Of a stretch of DNA of 64,000 bases, positions 28,170 through 35,297 are shown piece by piece. Made by a program: the position numbers and the translations under genes. The stretch spans positions 2,232,001-2,296,000 of the forward strand of contig NZ_CP163528.1 in assembly GCF_041081105.1 (NCBI RefSeq), in the 5' to 3' direction. The DNA comes from Promicromonospora sp. Populi. GTDB lineage: Bacteria; Actinomycetota; Actinomycetes; Actinomycetales; Cellulomonadaceae. Within the stretch, counting starts at the first letter, position 1; each line of letters begins with the position of its first letter. Below the pieces are notes generated by a model. It did not search any database. It saw only the letters and a list, made by a program, of their open reading frames with translations, and was not told the DNA's origin.

Positions 28170-28961
28170 ATGACTGATTACGCAACCACCAGCCAGGGCG
28201 ACCGCGTCGCCTACGACCTGTACCGGGGCTCCGGCCCCGCGCTCGTGTTCGTCGCCGGCGCCGGGCCGTATCGCGCCGTGGACCCGATCACCACACCCAC
28301 GGCGCAGCTCCTCGGCGACGCCGGCCTGACCGCCGTCGTGTTCGACCGGCTGGGGCGCGGGGAGAGCCTCGCAGACGGGCGGCTCGACCTGGACCGCGAG
28401 CTGGCGGCCGTCGCCACGATGATCGAGGTCGCGGGCGGGTCCGCCGTGCTGTGCGGGCACTCTTCCGGCTGCTCCATCTCGCTCGCAGCGACCGCCGCGG
28501 GGTTGCCCGTCGACGGCCTCGCCCTCTGGGAGGCACCCCTGGGCGACCCCGCCGACAAGACCCGGACCTGGGCCGACGCGATCCTGCGCCACCTCGACGC
28601 CGAGGACTACGTGGGCGCCACCGAGAAGTTCATGGAGGACATGCCGCCGGAGTGGCTGGCGGGTATGAAGTCCGCGCCGGACTGGCCGGAGAGCGCGCGG
28701 TCGTCGCGCAGCCAGCGGGCCGACGCGCAGTCGCTCGCCTGGGCGCAGCAGGCGCTGGAGGACGGCGCCCTCGACGTCAAGGTTCCGGTGCTCACCATGT
28801 ACGGCACGGCGACCTTCCCGGAGATGCCCGTGGCAGCGGCCAGCATCGTGGCAGCAGTCGAGAAGGGCAGGGAGAAGGAGATGCCGGGCGCTATGCACTC
28901 CTGGGAGCCGGAGCCGATGGCGGCGGAGCTGGCGGAGTTCGCGCGGGCGTGCGCCGGTTAA
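28170..28961 (+). CDS. Alpha/beta hydrolase
   Basis: The 263-aa protein has an alpha/beta-hydrolase fold with nucleophile elbow CGHSSGCS, oxyanion region VFVAGAGPYRAV and DRLGRGESLADG. A probable catalytic His lies in GAMHSWE near the C-terminus. ATG 28170 is about 25 bp after the start of the intergenic gap following the kinase gene. The substrate is unknown. A similar but distinct hydrolase is encoded at 38949. Confidence 0.88.
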   Translation: MTDYATTSQGDRVAYDLYRGSGPALVFVAGAGPYRAVDPITTPTAQLLGDAGLTAVVFDRLGRGESLADGRLDLDRELAAVATMIEVAGGSAVLCGHSSGCSISLAATAAGLPVDGLALWEAPLGDPADKTRTWADAILRHLDAEDYVGATEKFMEDMPPEWLAGMKSAPDWPESARSSRSQRADAQSLAWAQQALEDGALDVKVPVLTMYGTATFPEMPVAAASIVAAVEKGREKEMPGAMHSWEPEPMAAELAEFARACAG

Positions 28962-28983
28962 GTACTGGATTAAACCGTTCCGG

Positions 28984-28989
28984 TACGGT
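28984..28989 (+). promoter_or_regulatory. Candidate -10 box of the first PemK-like gene (leaderless)
   Basis: TACGGT is 7 nt before GTG 28997. Confidence 0.45.
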
Positions 28990-28996
28990 TTCGGGC

Positions 28997-29428
28997 GTGA
29001 CCTTCGCATCTGACAACAGCTACCCCGGCGACTACGAGGGGGACGTCCACCCGATCTACCACCCCGAGCTGGACGGCGAGCCGGACCCCGGCGAGGTGGT
29101 CTGGACCTGGGTGCCCTACGAGGAGGACCACAGCCAGGGCAAGGACCGGCCCGTGCTGCTCGTCGGCAAGGACGGGCCGTGGCTGCTGGGCCTCCAGCTG
29201 TCCAGCCAGGACCACGACCGCGACGCGCTGCAGGAGGCCCGTGCCGGCCGCATCTGGATGGACGTCGGCACGGGCCGCTGGGACCCGTCCGGGCGTGACT
29301 CCGAGGTGCGCATCAACCGGGTGGTGCGCATCGACCCCGACGACGTGCGCCGCGAGGGCGACGTCCTGGCGGAGGACGTCTTCAACGACGTCGTGAAGTA
29401 CATGGAGCGGGCGCTCGACCTCACCTGA
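28997..29428 (+). CDS. PemK/MazF-like protein, copy 1
   Basis: This 143-aa protein reads TFASDNSYPGDYEGDVHPIY, then DGEPDPGEVVWTWVPYEED, then KDRPVLLVG and SSQDHDRD. The GEVVW...DRPVLLVG arrangement matches the PemK/MazF SH3-like barrel core (toxins that cleave RNA). No antitoxin gene is adjacent: the neighbours are a hydrolase and a second copy. It may therefore be a non-toxic family member or an orphan. The start is GTG with a -10 box 7 nt upstream. Confidence 0.82.
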   Translation: MTFASDNSYPGDYEGDVHPIYHPELDGEPDPGEVVWTWVPYEEDHSQGKDRPVLLVGKDGPWLLGLQLSSQDHDRDALQEARAGRIWMDVGTGRWDPSGRDSEVRINRVVRIDPDDVRREGDVLAEDVFNDVVKYMERALDLT

Positions 29429-29443
29429 GGCACGACGCCGGGC

Positions 29444-29449
29444 TACCCT
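29444..29449 (+). promoter_or_regulatory. Candidate -10 box of the second PemK-like gene (leaderless)
   Basis: TACCCT is 7 nt before GTG 29457. The second copy therefore appears to have its own promoter. Confidence 0.45.
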
Positions 29450-29456
29450 GCGGTGC

Positions 29457-30020
29457 GTGACTCAGAACCCGTGGATCAAGCTGCTCGGCGACGTCGTCGA
29501 GGCCGTGGCGCGCGCCGCCTTCGACCAGAAGGACCGCCCGAGCGGCGACCGGCCCGCGCCGGGGCCGAAGCCGGGTCCGAAGCCCGCGGGCCGGCGCACG
29601 TCGCAGGGCCAGGAGGTGCCCGACACCGACGGCTACCCCGGCGACTACGAGGGCAAGGTCACGCCGGTCTACCGCCCCGAGCTCGACGGCGAGCCAGACC
29701 CGGGCGAGGTCGTCTGGTCGTGGGTGCCCTATGAAGAAGATCACAGCCAGGGCAAGGACCGGCCGGTGCTGATCGTGGGCAACGACGGCCCCTGGCTCCT
29801 CGCGCTGCAGCTCACCAGCCAGGACCACGACCGCGACGCCAAGCAGGAGACGCGCGCCGGGCGCCGCTGGATGGACATCGGCAGCGGCGCCTGGGACAGC
29901 TCCGGGCGCCCCTCCGAGGTGCGCCTCAACCGCGTGATCCGGATCCACCCCGACGCCGTGCGCCGCGAGGGCGCGATCCTGGACCGGGCGGTCTTCGACC
30001 AGGTCTCTGCCGCGCTCTGA
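29457..30020 (+). CDS. PemK/MazF-like protein, copy 2, with N-terminal extension
   Basis: This 187-aa protein begins with WIKLLGDVVEAVARAAFDQ, an amphipathic segment, then a Pro/Lys/Gly linker. Residues about 57-187 then align with copy 1: YPGDYEGKVTPVYRPELDGE, PYEEDHSQGKDRPVLIVG, SQDHDRD, and EVRLNRVIRI. It is a clear tandem paralogue 28 bp downstream of copy 1. The extension could target the membrane or a partner. No antitoxin is visible. Confidence 0.82.
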   Translation: MTQNPWIKLLGDVVEAVARAAFDQKDRPSGDRPAPGPKPGPKPAGRRTSQGQEVPDTDGYPGDYEGKVTPVYRPELDGEPDPGEVVWSWVPYEEDHSQGKDRPVLIVGNDGPWLLALQLTSQDHDRDAKQETRAGRRWMDIGSGAWDSSGRPSEVRLNRVIRIHPDAVRREGAILDRAVFDQVSAAL

Positions 30021-30021
30021 A

Positions 30022-30059
30022 CTGCTGGTTAGGGCTGGAACTGCTGGCTAGGGCTGGAC
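30022..30059. repeat. 19-bp tandem duplication at a convergent gene end
   Basis: CTGCTGGTTAGGGCTGGAA (30022) is followed by CTGCTGGCTAGGGCTGGAC (30041). The second copy includes the antiporter stop codon. Confidence 0.7.
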
Positions 30060-31169
30060 CGAGACCACGAGGAACGCCGCGAACAGCACCAGGTGCACCA
30101 CACCGTGGAGGGTGTTGGCCCGGCCCGGCGCGATGCTCAGCATCGCCACCACCACCGAGACGGCCAGCAGCACCATCTGGGTCGGGTCGAGGCCGAGCGT
30201 GAGCGGCCCGCCCATCCAGATCATCGCGATGGCGACGGTGGGGATGGTCAGGCCGATCGACGCCATCGCGGAGCCGTAGGCGAGGTTGAGGCTGGTCTGC
30301 ACCCGGTCGCGCGCGGCGTTGCGAACCGCGGCGATCGACTCGGGCGCGAGCACCAGCAGCGCGATCACAACGCCGACGACGCCGTAGGGCAGGCCGGCCG
30401 CCTCCACCCCGTACTCGATGGTCGGGGAGAGCATCTTGGCCAGGAACACCACGGAGACCAGCGCGACCAGCAGCAGCGCGACGCTGTACCAGGCCTCCTT
30501 GGTGGCCGGCGGGTCGGCGTGGTCGTCGCCGTCCGCGTCGAGGAGTCCCGTGACCCGGCCGTGCTCGTCGCTGGAGACCGGCAGGAAGAAGTCGCGGTGC
30601 CGCACCGTCTGCGTGAACACGAATGCCCCGTACAGCAGCAGCGACGCGACGGCGGCGAAGCCGAGCTGGAAGGCGGTGTAGGCGCCGTCGTCCGCCGACG
30701 TGGTGAAGCGGGGCAGGACCAGGGTGACCGCGGCCAGCGCGATCACGGTGGCCAGCGCCGACCCGGTGCCCGAGGCGTTGAAGCTCACCAGGTGGTGCTT
30801 GCTCGCCCCCACGAGCAGGGCGAGCCCGACGATCCCGTTGAACGTGATCATCACCGCGGCGAAGACCGTGTCGCGGGCGTACGTGCTCGACGCTTCGCCG
30901 CCGCTGCTCATCAGCATGAGGATCAACCCCACCTCGATCACGGTCACCGCGACCGCGAGGATGAGGGAGCCGAACGGCTCGCCGACCTTGTGCGCCACCA
31001 CCTCCGCGTGGTGCACCGCCGCGACCACCGCGCCGACCAGTGCCGCTCCGATCGCCGCCAGGATCGCCGGGTGGTCGTGGTTGCTCCATGTGACCACGAG
31101 GAGCACCAGGGCAAGGATCGGGACCACCACGGTCCACTGGAAGCGGCCTCTCAGCGTCCTGGTACTCAT
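30048..31169 (-). CDS. Ca2+/H+ antiporter family membrane transporter (ChaA-like)
   Basis: This 373-aa protein has about 11 hydrophobic segments and the two cation-exchanger repeats. The first has AVTVIEVGLILMLM and FNGIVGLALLVGASKH; the second has VLAPESIAAVRNA and LAYGSAMASIGLTIPTVA. These contain the acidic residues that bind Ca2+ or Na+ in the family. It should export Ca2+ in exchange for protons. ATG 31169 is preceded by a TAGAAT box at 7 nt. Divergent from rpsT. Confidence 0.9.
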   Translation of the reverse strand: MSTRTLRGRFQWTVVVPILALVLLVVTWSNHDHPAILAAIGAALVGAVVAAVHHAEVVAHKVGEPFGSLILAVAVTVIEVGLILMLMSSGGEASSTYARDTVFAAVMITFNGIVGLALLVGASKHHLVSFNASGTGSALATVIALAAVTLVLPRFTTSADDGAYTAFQLGFAAVASLLLYGAFVFTQTVRHRDFFLPVSSDEHGRVTGLLDADGDDHADPPATKEAWYSVALLLVALVSVVFLAKMLSPTIEYGVEAAGLPYGVVGVVIALLVLAPESIAAVRNAARDRVQTSLNLAYGSAMASIGLTIPTVAIAMIWMGGPLTLGLDPTQMVLLAVSVVVAMLSIAPGRANTLHGVVHLVLFAAFLVVSVQP

Positions 31170-31176
31170 GGGTCGG

Positions 31177-31182
31177 ATTCTA
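31177..31182 (-). promoter_or_regulatory. Candidate -10 box of the antiporter gene (leaderless)
   Basis: TAGAAT is 7 nt before ATG 31169. Confidence 0.5.
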
Positions 31183-31268
31183 AGGTGCCCGATCAGAACG
31201 TTTCGGGGCCGACGGCGGGCGTTGTCGGTGTCACACCAAGCCGCTCCGCGAGGCACCCGGTGCTCTGG

Positions 31269-31412
31269 TAACCTTGGAGGTCGCGTGTCCGCCCAGGTCG
31301 GCGGGCACAGTCGCAGCTCCTCTCCACGGGTCCCCACCCCAGTCCCGGAACTGCGACCGCCCTCTACGACCTATCCGCTCGCCGACAGGCGAACACACCA
31401 GGAAGTCCACTC
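31269..31412 (+). promoter_or_regulatory. rpsT promoter and structured leader
   Basis: TAACCT (31269-31274) is a candidate -10 box, giving a leader of about 130 nt. The leader can fold GTCGCAGCTCC (31310-31320) with GGAACTGCGAC (31347-31357), an 11-bp stem with one G-U. AGGAAG precedes the GTG start. S20 represses its own translation in E. coli; whether this leader does so is inference. Confidence 0.45.
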
Positions 31413-31673
31413 GTGGCAAACATCAAGTCCCAGATTAAGCGCATCAAGACGAACGAGAAGGCTCGTCTGCGCAACAAGTCCGTCAAGTCGGAGCTGAAGA
31501 CCCACGTGCGCAAGGTGCGCGAGGCCGTCGCAGCCGGCGACAAGGAGACCGCGACGGTCACCCTTGCCACCGCGTCGCGCAAGCTCGACAAGGCTGTCGC
31601 CAAGGGCGTCATCCACTCGAACCAGGCCGCGAACCGCAAGTCGGCTCTCGCGAAGTCGGTCGCGGCTCTCTGA
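31413..31673 (+). CDS. rpsT: 30S ribosomal protein S20
   Basis: This 86-aa Lys/Arg-rich helical protein begins [20 protein letters not shown] and has the S20-typical [16 protein letters not shown]. It is a primary 16S rRNA binder. GTG start, AGGAAG about 7 nt upstream. It faces holA, as in most actinobacteria. Confidence 0.98.
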   Translation: MANIKSQIKRIKTNEKARLRNKSVKSELKTHVRKVREAVAAGDKETATVTLATASRKLDKAVAKGVIHSNQAANRKSALAKSVAAL

Positions 31674-31685
31674 GCCCACTTCGTC

Positions 31686-31723
31686 AGACGCCGTTCGCCC
31701 CTCGCGGGTGAACGGCGTCTTTC
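31686..31723 (+). terminator. Intrinsic terminator of rpsT
   Basis: A 15-bp stem (31686-31700 with 31706-31720, one G-U pair) closes a 5-nt loop CTCGC and is followed by TTTC. It lies 13 nt after the rpsT stop and before the convergent holA end. Confidence 0.85.
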
Positions 31724-31750
31724 GTGCGCCTGGGCTCGGGCTGCGCCGCG

Positions 31751-32761
31751 TCAGCGGCGGGAGCGCGCGATGGTCATGACCGCGCGCTCCACCGCGAACA
31801 CCGCGTCCCTGGCCTCGCCCTTGACGTCGGCGTCGGCCTGCGCGACGGCGGAGATCGCCGCCGCCAGGCCCTCCGGCGTCCAGCTGCGCAGGTCCTTGCG
31901 GGCACGGTCGATCTGCCAGGGCGCCATGCCCAGGTCCCGCGCGCCGGGCCCGCCGCCGCGCATCGCGGCGACCTTCGCCAGGTTGCGGAGCCGCAGCGCC
32001 AGCGCAGCGACGATCGGCACCGGGTCGAGGCCGGTGTCCAGTGCGTGCCGCAGGAGCGCGACGGCGCCGCCGGTGTCGCCGGCCACCGCGGCATCGGCGA
32101 CCCGGAAGCCCGTGGCCTCGACGCGGCCGCCGTAGTACCGGTTCACCGTGTCGGCCGTGATGGTGCCGGTGGTGTCGGCGATCAGCTGCGCGCAGGCCGA
32201 GGCGAGCTCGCGCAGGTCGTTGCCGAGTGCGTCCACGAGGGCGCGCACCGCCTCGGCGTCGGCCCGGCGGCGTGCCGCCTTGAACTCCCCCATCACAAAT
32301 GACGCCTTCTCCGCGTCCTTCGTCACCGGCTCGCAGACCATGACCGGCGCGCCCGACTTCGTGACCGTGTCGAGCATCTTCTTGCCGCGCTGCCCGCCGC
32401 CGTGCACCACCACGACTGTCGTCTCCTCGTCGGGTGCGGCGACGTATCCGATGAGGTCGGCCATCAGATCCTCGGTGCCCGACTCCGTCGAGCGGACCAC
32501 GACCACCTTGGCCTCACCGAACAGGGACGGGCTCGCCGCGACCAGCAGCTGGCCCGCGCCGTACGTGGCGCCCTCCAGCTCGACCTTCTCGACCTCGGGG
32601 TCGCGCTCCCGCACGAGCGCCACGACGCCGTCCACCGCCCGCTCGGTCAGGAGCGGCTCGGCCCCGCGCACCAGCACGATCGGAGCCACCGTGGGCTCGT
32701 CCCAGCTACGGCCGGAGGGAACGGTGGCGGTACGGCGCTTGGTCGCTGGAGGCACGGACAC
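31751..32761 (-). CDS. holA: DNA polymerase III subunit delta
   Basis: This 336-aa protein has the clamp-loader delta layout. APIVLVRGAEPLLTERAVDGVV starts the N-terminal domain, GNDLRELASACAQL lies mid-protein, and a helical C-terminal collar domain contains VPIVAALALRLRNLAKV and MAPWQIDRARKDLRSW. It opens the beta clamp for loading. GTG 32761 is taken as start since the protein core begins soon after. Usually it is immediately downstream of comEC; here three envelope genes intervene. Confidence 0.93.
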   Translation of the reverse strand: MSVPPATKRRTATVPSGRSWDEPTVAPIVLVRGAEPLLTERAVDGVVALVRERDPEVEKVELEGATYGAGQLLVAASPSLFGEAKVVVVRSTESGTEDLMADLIGYVAAPDEETTVVVVHGGGQRGKKMLDTVTKSGAPVMVCEPVTKDAEKASFVMGEFKAARRRADAEAVRALVDALGNDLRELASACAQLIADTTGTITADTVNRYYGGRVEATGFRVADAAVAGDTGGAVALLRHALDTGLDPVPIVAALALRLRNLAKVAAMRGGGPGARDLGMAPWQIDRARKDLRSWTPEGLAAAISAVAQADADVKGEARDAVFAVERAVMTIARSRR

Positions 32762-32784
32762 AGCCTGCCACGCGACACCGACAG

Positions 32785-33612
32785 TCACTCCCAGAGCAGG
32801 TCGGCCAGCGCGATCCGTCCGCCGTCGGTCCACGCGTTCGCGATCACGCAGGCGCCCGCCTCGGCGCAGTCCGCAGCGCCCCCACCGACGAGCCGGATCT
32901 CTCGCTGGACGGGCAGCCGCGTGGCCACGGAGCCCGCACGGTCGGCCACCACGCGCTTCCCCTCGTCGTACAGGCAGTTGTCCCCGTCCACGCCGCCGCC
33001 CGACGTCGTGGCGCACTGCACGATCCGCACGGCCATACCGGGCGCGTAGCCGCGCCCCGTCACGGTGACACGGCCGTCGGAAGCGCCGAGCTCCTGCTCG
33101 GACAGCTCGAGCGTCGGGGCCTCCGGCGGTTCGGCCCCGTCGGGCAGCGGGGCCGGCGCCGCCGCGAGCACCCGGTCCGAAAGGTCAGCGACAGCCAGGG
33201 TGCAGGGGTCGCCGGTGCAGTCCACCTCGGACACCGAGCCGACGTTGACGAACGCCCTGACCTGCCGGGTCGCCGAGAAGCCGCCGCGGGCGTCCGCGAT
33301 CACCTGCTCGCTGGTCGACATGTCGCAGTCGTCGAGGGCGCTCGCGCCTGCCGTCGTACCGCCCGTGCACTGGACCAGGTACTGGTTACGGCCCGCGAAG
33401 CCCGTGCCGTGCACCAGCCAGGCAGACCCGGTGGCCTGGACGGTGATGGCCGGGTCACCCGGGGTGTCCGGCGCCGTCGGGCTCGCCTCGGGGGTGCTCG
33501 TCGCCCCTGTCTCGTGCGCTTCCGGGCCCGCCGAGCCCTCCGTGGCTGAGGTGCACGCGGCCAGGAGGAGCACGACGGCGACGACCGGCGCGAGCAGGCG
33601 CGCGCGTCTCAC
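32785..33612 (-). CDS. Lipoprotein with two neocarzinostatin-like domains
   Basis: The 275-aa protein has a lipobox LLAACTS (Cys near residue 20) after a hydrophobic h-region, then a Thr/Pro/Glu-rich linker. Two similar beta-sandwich domains follow. The first has VHGTGF, YLVQCTGG, DDCDMST and EVDCTGDPCTLAVAD; the second has VTGRGYAPG, RIVQCAT, GDNCLYD and CAEAGACVIANAW. The Cys spacing resembles the neocarzinostatin/macromomycin apoprotein family. GTG start, GTGA overlap with the amidase stop. A surface lipoprotein of unknown function; no antibiotic role is implied. Confidence 0.78.
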   Translation of the reverse strand: MRRARLLAPVVAVVLLLAACTSATEGSAGPEAHETGATSTPEASPTAPDTPGDPAITVQATGSAWLVHGTGFAGRNQYLVQCTGGTTAGASALDDCDMSTSEQVIADARGGFSATRQVRAFVNVGSVSEVDCTGDPCTLAVADLSDRVLAAAPAPLPDGAEPPEAPTLELSEQELGASDGRVTVTGRGYAPGMAVRIVQCATTSGGGVDGDNCLYDEGKRVVADRAGSVATRLPVQREIRLVGGGAADCAEAGACVIANAWTDGGRIALADLLWE

Positions 33613-34298
33613 GGATAACCCATGTAGACGTCGACGCTCTGGGCGATCCGCCAGGTCCAGGCGCCGTGGTTCCGCATCCAGGCCACGCCCTTGTCCCACA
33701 CGTGGAACTCCTGCTCGAGGTAACAGGCCGGCGCGTTGGTCTGGTTGAGCTCGCCCAGGTCCGAGCGGTAATGGCGGGCGTCGTTGGTGCCCGGGCTGCC
33801 GGCACCAACGCGCTCGGTCATGATCTCCGCGCACCGCTCGCCGGCCGGCGACACGTACATCACGTGGGTGCCGTACCGCTCCGGCGAGAACCCCGTCTCG
33901 CACGACTTGCTGATCGCGTTGGAGTGGATGGGCAGATGCAGGTCCGCGCCCAGCCGGTTGGAGTTCGCGATGTTTCTCCTCGTCAGGCCGTTGCCACGCA
34001 CCACCTTGTAGCCCCGTTCCAGCAGGTTCAGCTGGTCGGGGTCGTCCTGCGTCGCCGTGGACACCGCGACCTGGAAGGCGTTCGCATTCTCGCTGAACCC
34101 GTCGCAGCCGGTGTTGGTGTGGCACACCGTGTCGCCGCGGTCATGGCACGCCTCGGACAGGTAGATCACCTTGCCGTTCCAGGTTTCCGGCACGTACGTC
34201 ACGTCGGCGGCCGCGGTCGGGGCCACGGCCAGGAACCCGGCAGCGCCCAGGACCAGGACCGCGAGGACGGAGACGAACCGTCGCATCGTCGCGCGCAT
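33609..34298 (-). CDS. Secreted N-acetylmuramoyl-L-alanine amidase (Amidase_3-like)
   Basis: The 229-aa protein has a signal peptide (hydrophobic core LAVLVLGAAGFLAVAPTA, cleavage near AAADV). The mature domain has KVIYLSEACHDRGD, DLHLPIHSNA and CYLEQEFHVWDKG, which supply the Zn ligands and catalytic Glu of Amidase_3. It would cleave the stem peptide from peptidoglycan. Two ATGs exist; the second (34298) has GAGGGG at usable spacing, while the first directly abuts it. Middle gene of a three-gene envelope cluster. Confidence 0.85.
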   Translation of the reverse strand: MRATMRRFVSVLAVLVLGAAGFLAVAPTAAADVTYVPETWNGKVIYLSEACHDRGDTVCHTNTGCDGFSENANAFQVAVSTATQDDPDQLNLLERGYKVVRGNGLTRRNIANSNRLGADLHLPIHSNAISKSCETGFSPERYGTHVMYVSPAGERCAEIMTERVGAGSPGTNDARHYRSDLGELNQTNAPACYLEQEFHVWDKGVAWMRNHGAWTWRIAQSVDVYMGYP

Positions 34299-34308
34299 CG
34301 TCATCCCC

Positions 34309-35100
34309 TCACCCGAGGTCGATCGGCAGATCGGTCGAGGCGCACATGTCCCCGCCGGTCGCGTACGCGAAGGCGAGGCAGTCCCCGTCGAGCGTGAACC
34401 TCACCGAGTCGATGGCCCCGTTGCTGTGGGCCGTGAACAGGAGTGCCTGCCAGACGTCGCCCGGGTAGACCCCGGCGTCGGACAGGGCCTGCTCGAACCC
34501 GGCGGCGACGTCGACTGTCGCCTCGCCCTCGGCGACCTGCACCTGCGTCGGAGGTAGGCCGGCGCCAGGGAGGTAGGCCGCCAGGACCTCGTCGACCGCC
34601 TTCGCCAGCGTGGTGCCGGACGAGCCGCCCTGAACCGTCCGCGCGGTCGCCTGGACGCGCTCGCTCGGGCCGCAGCCCAGGTAGGGCGTGGTGGCGCCGT
34701 CGTCGGACCGCGGCCCTTCGGGAACGTCCGGGCAGGCCTCGGCGGTCGACACCGGGTCGCCCGCCACCGCCTCGGCGTCCAGCTCGGCGCGCGCCTCACC
34801 CGACATCGTGTCCATCCCGCCCACGACGACGGTCCAGCCGTCGAGCACCTCTGCCGACTCGTCGAGCCACTGCCCCGCGGCCACCGGGTCCTGCCCGACA
34901 TCGACCCGCACGACCTGGTCGGCCTCCGAGACGTCCGTGACGACCGACTCCCCCAGCAGCTCCTGCCGGAGCTGCAGCTCGGCCGCGGTCTGGTCCCTGC
35001 CGGCGGCGCTGAACGCCGCAGCCGGGACGAGCACCACCACCGCTGCGGTCACCGCGATGATCCGGCGATATCGCCGGGCGGTCACTCTCAGATCGATCAC
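34309..35100 (-). CDS. Exported protein with GerMN-like C-terminal domain
   Basis: The 263-aa protein has an N-terminal hydrophobic anchor (IIAVTAAVVVLVPAAAFSAAG) and then an uncharacterised region. A C-terminal domain has LAKAVDEVLAAYLPGAG, VQVAEGEATVDVAAGFEQAL and RFTLDGDCLAFAY, a layout like GerMN domains of sporulation and cell-wall proteins. AGGGGG lies 5 nt before GTG 35100. The first gene of the cluster, followed by the amidase after 10 nt. A wall-related role is inferred. Confidence 0.72.
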   Translation of the reverse strand: MIDLRVTARRYRRIIAVTAAVVVLVPAAAFSAAGRDQTAAELQLRQELLGESVVTDVSEADQVVRVDVGQDPVAAGQWLDESAEVLDGWTVVVGGMDTMSGEARAELDAEAVAGDPVSTAEACPDVPEGPRSDDGATTPYLGCGPSERVQATARTVQGGSSGTTLAKAVDEVLAAYLPGAGLPPTQVQVAEGEATVDVAAGFEQALSDAGVYPGDVWQALLFTAHSNGAIDSVRFTLDGDCLAFAYATGGDMCASTDLPIDLG

Positions 35101-35116
35101 GAAGCCCCCTGGTTAC

Positions 35117-35143
35117 GTGATGACGAAAACTCCCTGTCATCAC
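35117..35143. promoter_or_regulatory. Candidate operator upstream of the envelope cluster
   Basis: Perfect 8-bp arms GTGATGAC (35117-35124) and GTCATCAC (35136-35143) flank an 11-nt centre, 17 bp before the first start codon. It looks like a dimeric regulator site. Confidence 0.45.
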
Positions 35144-35229
35144 CCACGTTAGGGCCGCCCTCAGGATCCGCAACGTTTCGCGAAGTGTGGCGCCACCTGC
35201 ACGGACCTGCGCGATCGGCAACCGGCCGT

Positions 35230-35297
35230 GGTCAGGAGCTGGCTGCGGTCAGGAGCTGGCTGCGGTCAGCAGCTGGCTGCGGTCAGCAACCGGCCAG
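35230..35297. repeat. 17-bp tandem repeats at the comEC 3' end
   Basis: The unit GGTCAGGAGCTGGCTGC recurs at 35230, 35247, 35264 and, diverged, at 35281. The last copy contains the comEC stop region. Confidence 0.8.

Noticed and set aside
28170..29428. Hydrolase gene as antitoxin partner of the PemK-like protein.
   Set aside because: It is a full-length alpha/beta hydrolase with an intact nucleophile elbow, unlike any known MazE/PemI antitoxin.
32785..33612. Enediyne antibiotic apoprotein (neocarzinostatin) system.
   Set aside because: The protein is a lipoprotein with two related domains and there are no enediyne biosynthesis genes in the window.
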